6,715 bases of DNA, from the NCBI GenBank assembly GCA_013041945.1, contig JABDRC010000185.1, positions 1-6,715 on the forward strand, in the 5' to 3' direction. The position numbers were made by a program, and so were the translations under genes. The notes under the pieces are model-generated. The model did no database searches. It was not told the origin of the DNA and saw only the letters and a program-made list of their open reading frames with translations. The DNA is from Halobacteria archaeon. Lineage in GTDB: Bacteria; Pseudomonadota; Gammaproteobacteria; UBA9214. The stretch's first letter is position 1; each line of letters starts with the position of its first letter. Below, in pieces: positions 5,661-6,715 of this stretch.

Positions 5661-5681
5661 ATGCTGACAACAGGTCAGCAT
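5661..5681 (+). promoter_or_regulatory. Perfect inverted repeat ahead of the small secreted protein gene
   Basis: ATGCTGAC (5661-5668) and GTCAGCAT (5674-5681) form perfect 8-bp arms around AACAG. The repeat ends 5 bases before the ribosome site AGGAGG (5687-5692). It may be an operator or, if transcribed, a leader hairpin tuning translation. No T-run follows, so it is not an evident terminator. A weak promoter candidate upstream is TTTACA (5553-5558) with TACTAC (5576-5581), 17 bases apart. Confidence 0.5.
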
Positions 5682-5697
5682 GCAGCAGGAGGGTCAT

Positions 5698-6090
5698 ATG
5701 ATGCGCAGAATATCAATAATAATCAGTTGCTTAATAGTCTTTTCCCAGCCCGCCCAGGCGGACGACAAGGAAAAGACCATGTTTGCTGCAGCCTCGCAGC
5801 CCGGCCCGCGATGGCAGCACACACGTGCGGGTATGGAGGCAGACGACTACCGGCGTACCACACGGGACAACCAGAAGGTAATCAGCCGCGGTCTGTCAGC
5901 CTGGTCGAGGGAGACCCTGGCCGACAGCGGCGCATTTGCACCCGCTGTCGGGCTGTTGGGCGCCACCATCGACCTGGCGCTGAATGACCGGCGCTACGGT
6001 CTCAATGAAACCGGGAGCATGGGACTGCTCGTGCGCGACAGCGCCCGCAGCAGCCGCGCACTGCTGTTCGAGTACAGGATGGCCTGGTAG
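5698..6090 (+). CDS. Small secreted protein of unknown function
   Basis: I do not recognise a family. The 130 residues start with a Sec signal peptide: Arg3-Arg4, hydrophobic 5-16, and AQA at 19-21 with cleavage before Asp22. The mature part of about 109 residues is charged at first (DDKEK; EADDYRRTTRDNQK), then has a small hydrophobic Ala/Gly/Leu segment (about 83-97, AFAPAVGLLGATIDLAL). It ends with a strand-like RSSRALLFEYRMAW. IISC at 8-11 resembles a lipobox, but it is too near the start for a normal lipoprotein signal. AGGAGG at 5687-5692 sets the start at 5698 or 5701; an upstream ATG at 5680 lies before that ribosome site and inside the inverted repeat, so it is unlikely. The rhomboid protease gene follows 47 bases later on the same strand, and the two may be co-transcribed. 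Confidence 0.75.
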   Translation: MMRRISIIISCLIVFSQPAQADDKEKTMFAAASQPGPRWQHTRAGMEADDYRRTTRDNQKVISRGLSAWSRETLADSGAFAPAVGLLGATIDLALNDRRYGLNETGSMGLLVRDSARSSRALLFEYRMAW

Positions 6091-6108
6091 CAAACATCAC
6101 GCAGCCGG

Positions 6109-6135
6109 CGATCAGTGCATGCATTACACTGATCG
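6109..6135 (+). promoter_or_regulatory. 9-bp perfect inverted repeat ending just before the rhomboid start
   Basis: CGATCAGTG (6109-6117) and CACTGATCG (6127-6135) pair perfectly around a 9-base loop. The repeat ends two bases before the ATG at 6138 and covers the place where a ribosome site should be. No Shine-Dalgarno sequence is visible there. In RNA the hairpin would hide the start region and limit translation; in DNA it could be an operator. The TGCATGCA palindrome (6116-6123) spans the left arm and loop. Confidence 0.5.
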
Positions 6136-6137
6136 GC

Positions 6138-6715
6138 ATGGAGGCCCCACTTGCCCGCAGCGCCATAATCACCGTCACGGTGGTCACGGTCATGTGCCTG
6201 ATCGAATTGCTGGACCGCGGCCTGCAACTGGAACTGTTTCGCCATGGCATCTATCCGCGCAGCCTGCCGGAGCTGACCGGCATCCTGACCGCACCCTTGA
6301 TACACGGCAGCTGGACCCACCTGCTGTCCAACAGCTTTACGCTGCTGGTCCTGTTGACCACTCTGCTGTATGCCTACCCGCGCTCGGCAGTACCGGCACT
6401 GGTCTTGATCTATATCGGCTCCGGCATCGGCATCTGGCTGTTCGCCCGCGAAAGCTACCACTACGGCGCCAGCGGCCTGAACCACGGCATGATGTTCTAC
6501 ATATTCACCAGCGGCATCCTGCGCCGCGACCGCCTGTCGATCGCCCTGTCCATGATCGTGTTCTTTTTGTACGGCACCATGATCTGGTCAATCTTTCCGC
6601 AGGAACCGGATATTTCCTATGAAAGCCACTTCTTCGGTGCAGCAACGGGCGTGCTGGGCGCCTTCCTGTTCAGCCGTCGCGACCCGCTGCCGGCAAAAAA
6701 ACACTACGACTGGGA
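6138..6715 (+). CDS. Rhomboid family intramembrane serine protease (partial, 3' end off window)
   Basis: The frame is open to the right edge (192 codons seen). It has the rhomboid signature: HGSWTHLLSN (residues 56-65, His61 and Asn65 as the HxxxN oxyanion pair), the nucleophile motif GASG (110-113, catalytic Ser112) and the second catalytic residue in SHFFGAATG (His164). Several hydrophobic helices span about 9-25, 66-80, 84-103, 114-127, 133-153 and 165-178, consistent with a six-helix core. Rhomboids cut single-pass membrane proteins within or near the bilayer. After His164 and the last helix the tail becomes charged (RRDPLPAKKHYDW), so the protein is probably nearly complete. ATG 6138 is the first in-frame ATG; it lacks a clear ribosome site and sits against an inverted repeat. 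The substrate is unknown. Confidence 0.92.
   Translation, partial: MEAPLARSAIITVTVVTVMCLIELLDRGLQLELFRHGIYPRSLPELTGILTAPLIHGSWTHLLSNSFTLLVLLTTLLYAYPRSAVPALVLIYIGSGIGIWLFARESYHYGASGLNHGMMFYIFTSGILRRDRLSIALSMIVFFLYGTMIWSIFPQEPDISYESHFFGAATGVLGAFLFSRRDPLPAKKHYDW

Noticed and set aside
5698..5730. Lipoprotein signal in the small secreted protein
   Set aside because: The IISC lipobox-like motif is at residues 8-11, leaving too short a hydrophobic stretch; AQA at 19-21 is a better ordinary signal peptidase site.
5984..6622. Plus-strand open frame of 212 codons over the rhomboid gene
   Set aside because: It is out of frame with the rhomboid sequence that carries GASG and the catalytic His; its Pro/His/Arg-rich translation is typical of a shadow frame.

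Overview
The window reads like the chromosome of a free-living gammaproteobacterium. It has moderately high GC, GTG/ATG starts, Gram-negative signal peptides and two TTGAC-N4-ATCAA boxes of the FNR/Anr type, which suggest a facultative or micro-oxic lifestyle. This assignment is inferred from gene content and style. No rRNA, tRNA, IS element, CRISPR array or phage gene is visible.

Layout, left to right. Positions 1-118 hold the 3' tail of a plus-strand gene, followed by three GGTGCGT...ACGCACC-type hairpins. A patatin-like phospholipase (260-1474, minus) converges on them. A divergent intergenic region carries a sigma70 promoter for the patatin gene and an FNR-type promoter for a two-CBS-domain protein (1708-2166, plus). 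Next on the minus strand are a secreted coiled-coil protein with internal repeats (2189-3223) and a single-pass membrane protein whose coiled-coil core is lined with methionine (3504-4061). A gene-poor stretch (4062-4535) contains an isolated perfect inverted repeat. It is followed by an apparently 5'-truncated member of a CxxC/WCPIxH conserved family (4536-4874, minus), a strong hairpin terminator, and a host-attachment family protein (4988-5422, minus). The plus strand then carries a small secreted protein (5698-6090) and a rhomboid intramembrane protease that runs off the right edge (6138-6715).

How the parts may work together. The clearest regulatory link is between the CBS gene and the host-attachment gene, about 3.8 kb apart on opposite strands. 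Each has an FNR-like box centred about 41 bp before the predicted start site, the same -10 hexamer (TAGACT), an ATGCAT beside that hexamer, and a leader of about 45 nt. They are probably co-regulated by oxygen through an FNR/Anr-like regulator. The two coiled-coil envelope proteins may form a second unit, and the small secreted protein plus rhomboid a third. I found no complete new multi-gene system. The best candidates for novelty are the methionine-lined coiled coil, the repeat-bearing secreted coiled coil, the secreted protein/rhomboid pair with perfect inverted repeats at both gene starts, and the shared promoter design.
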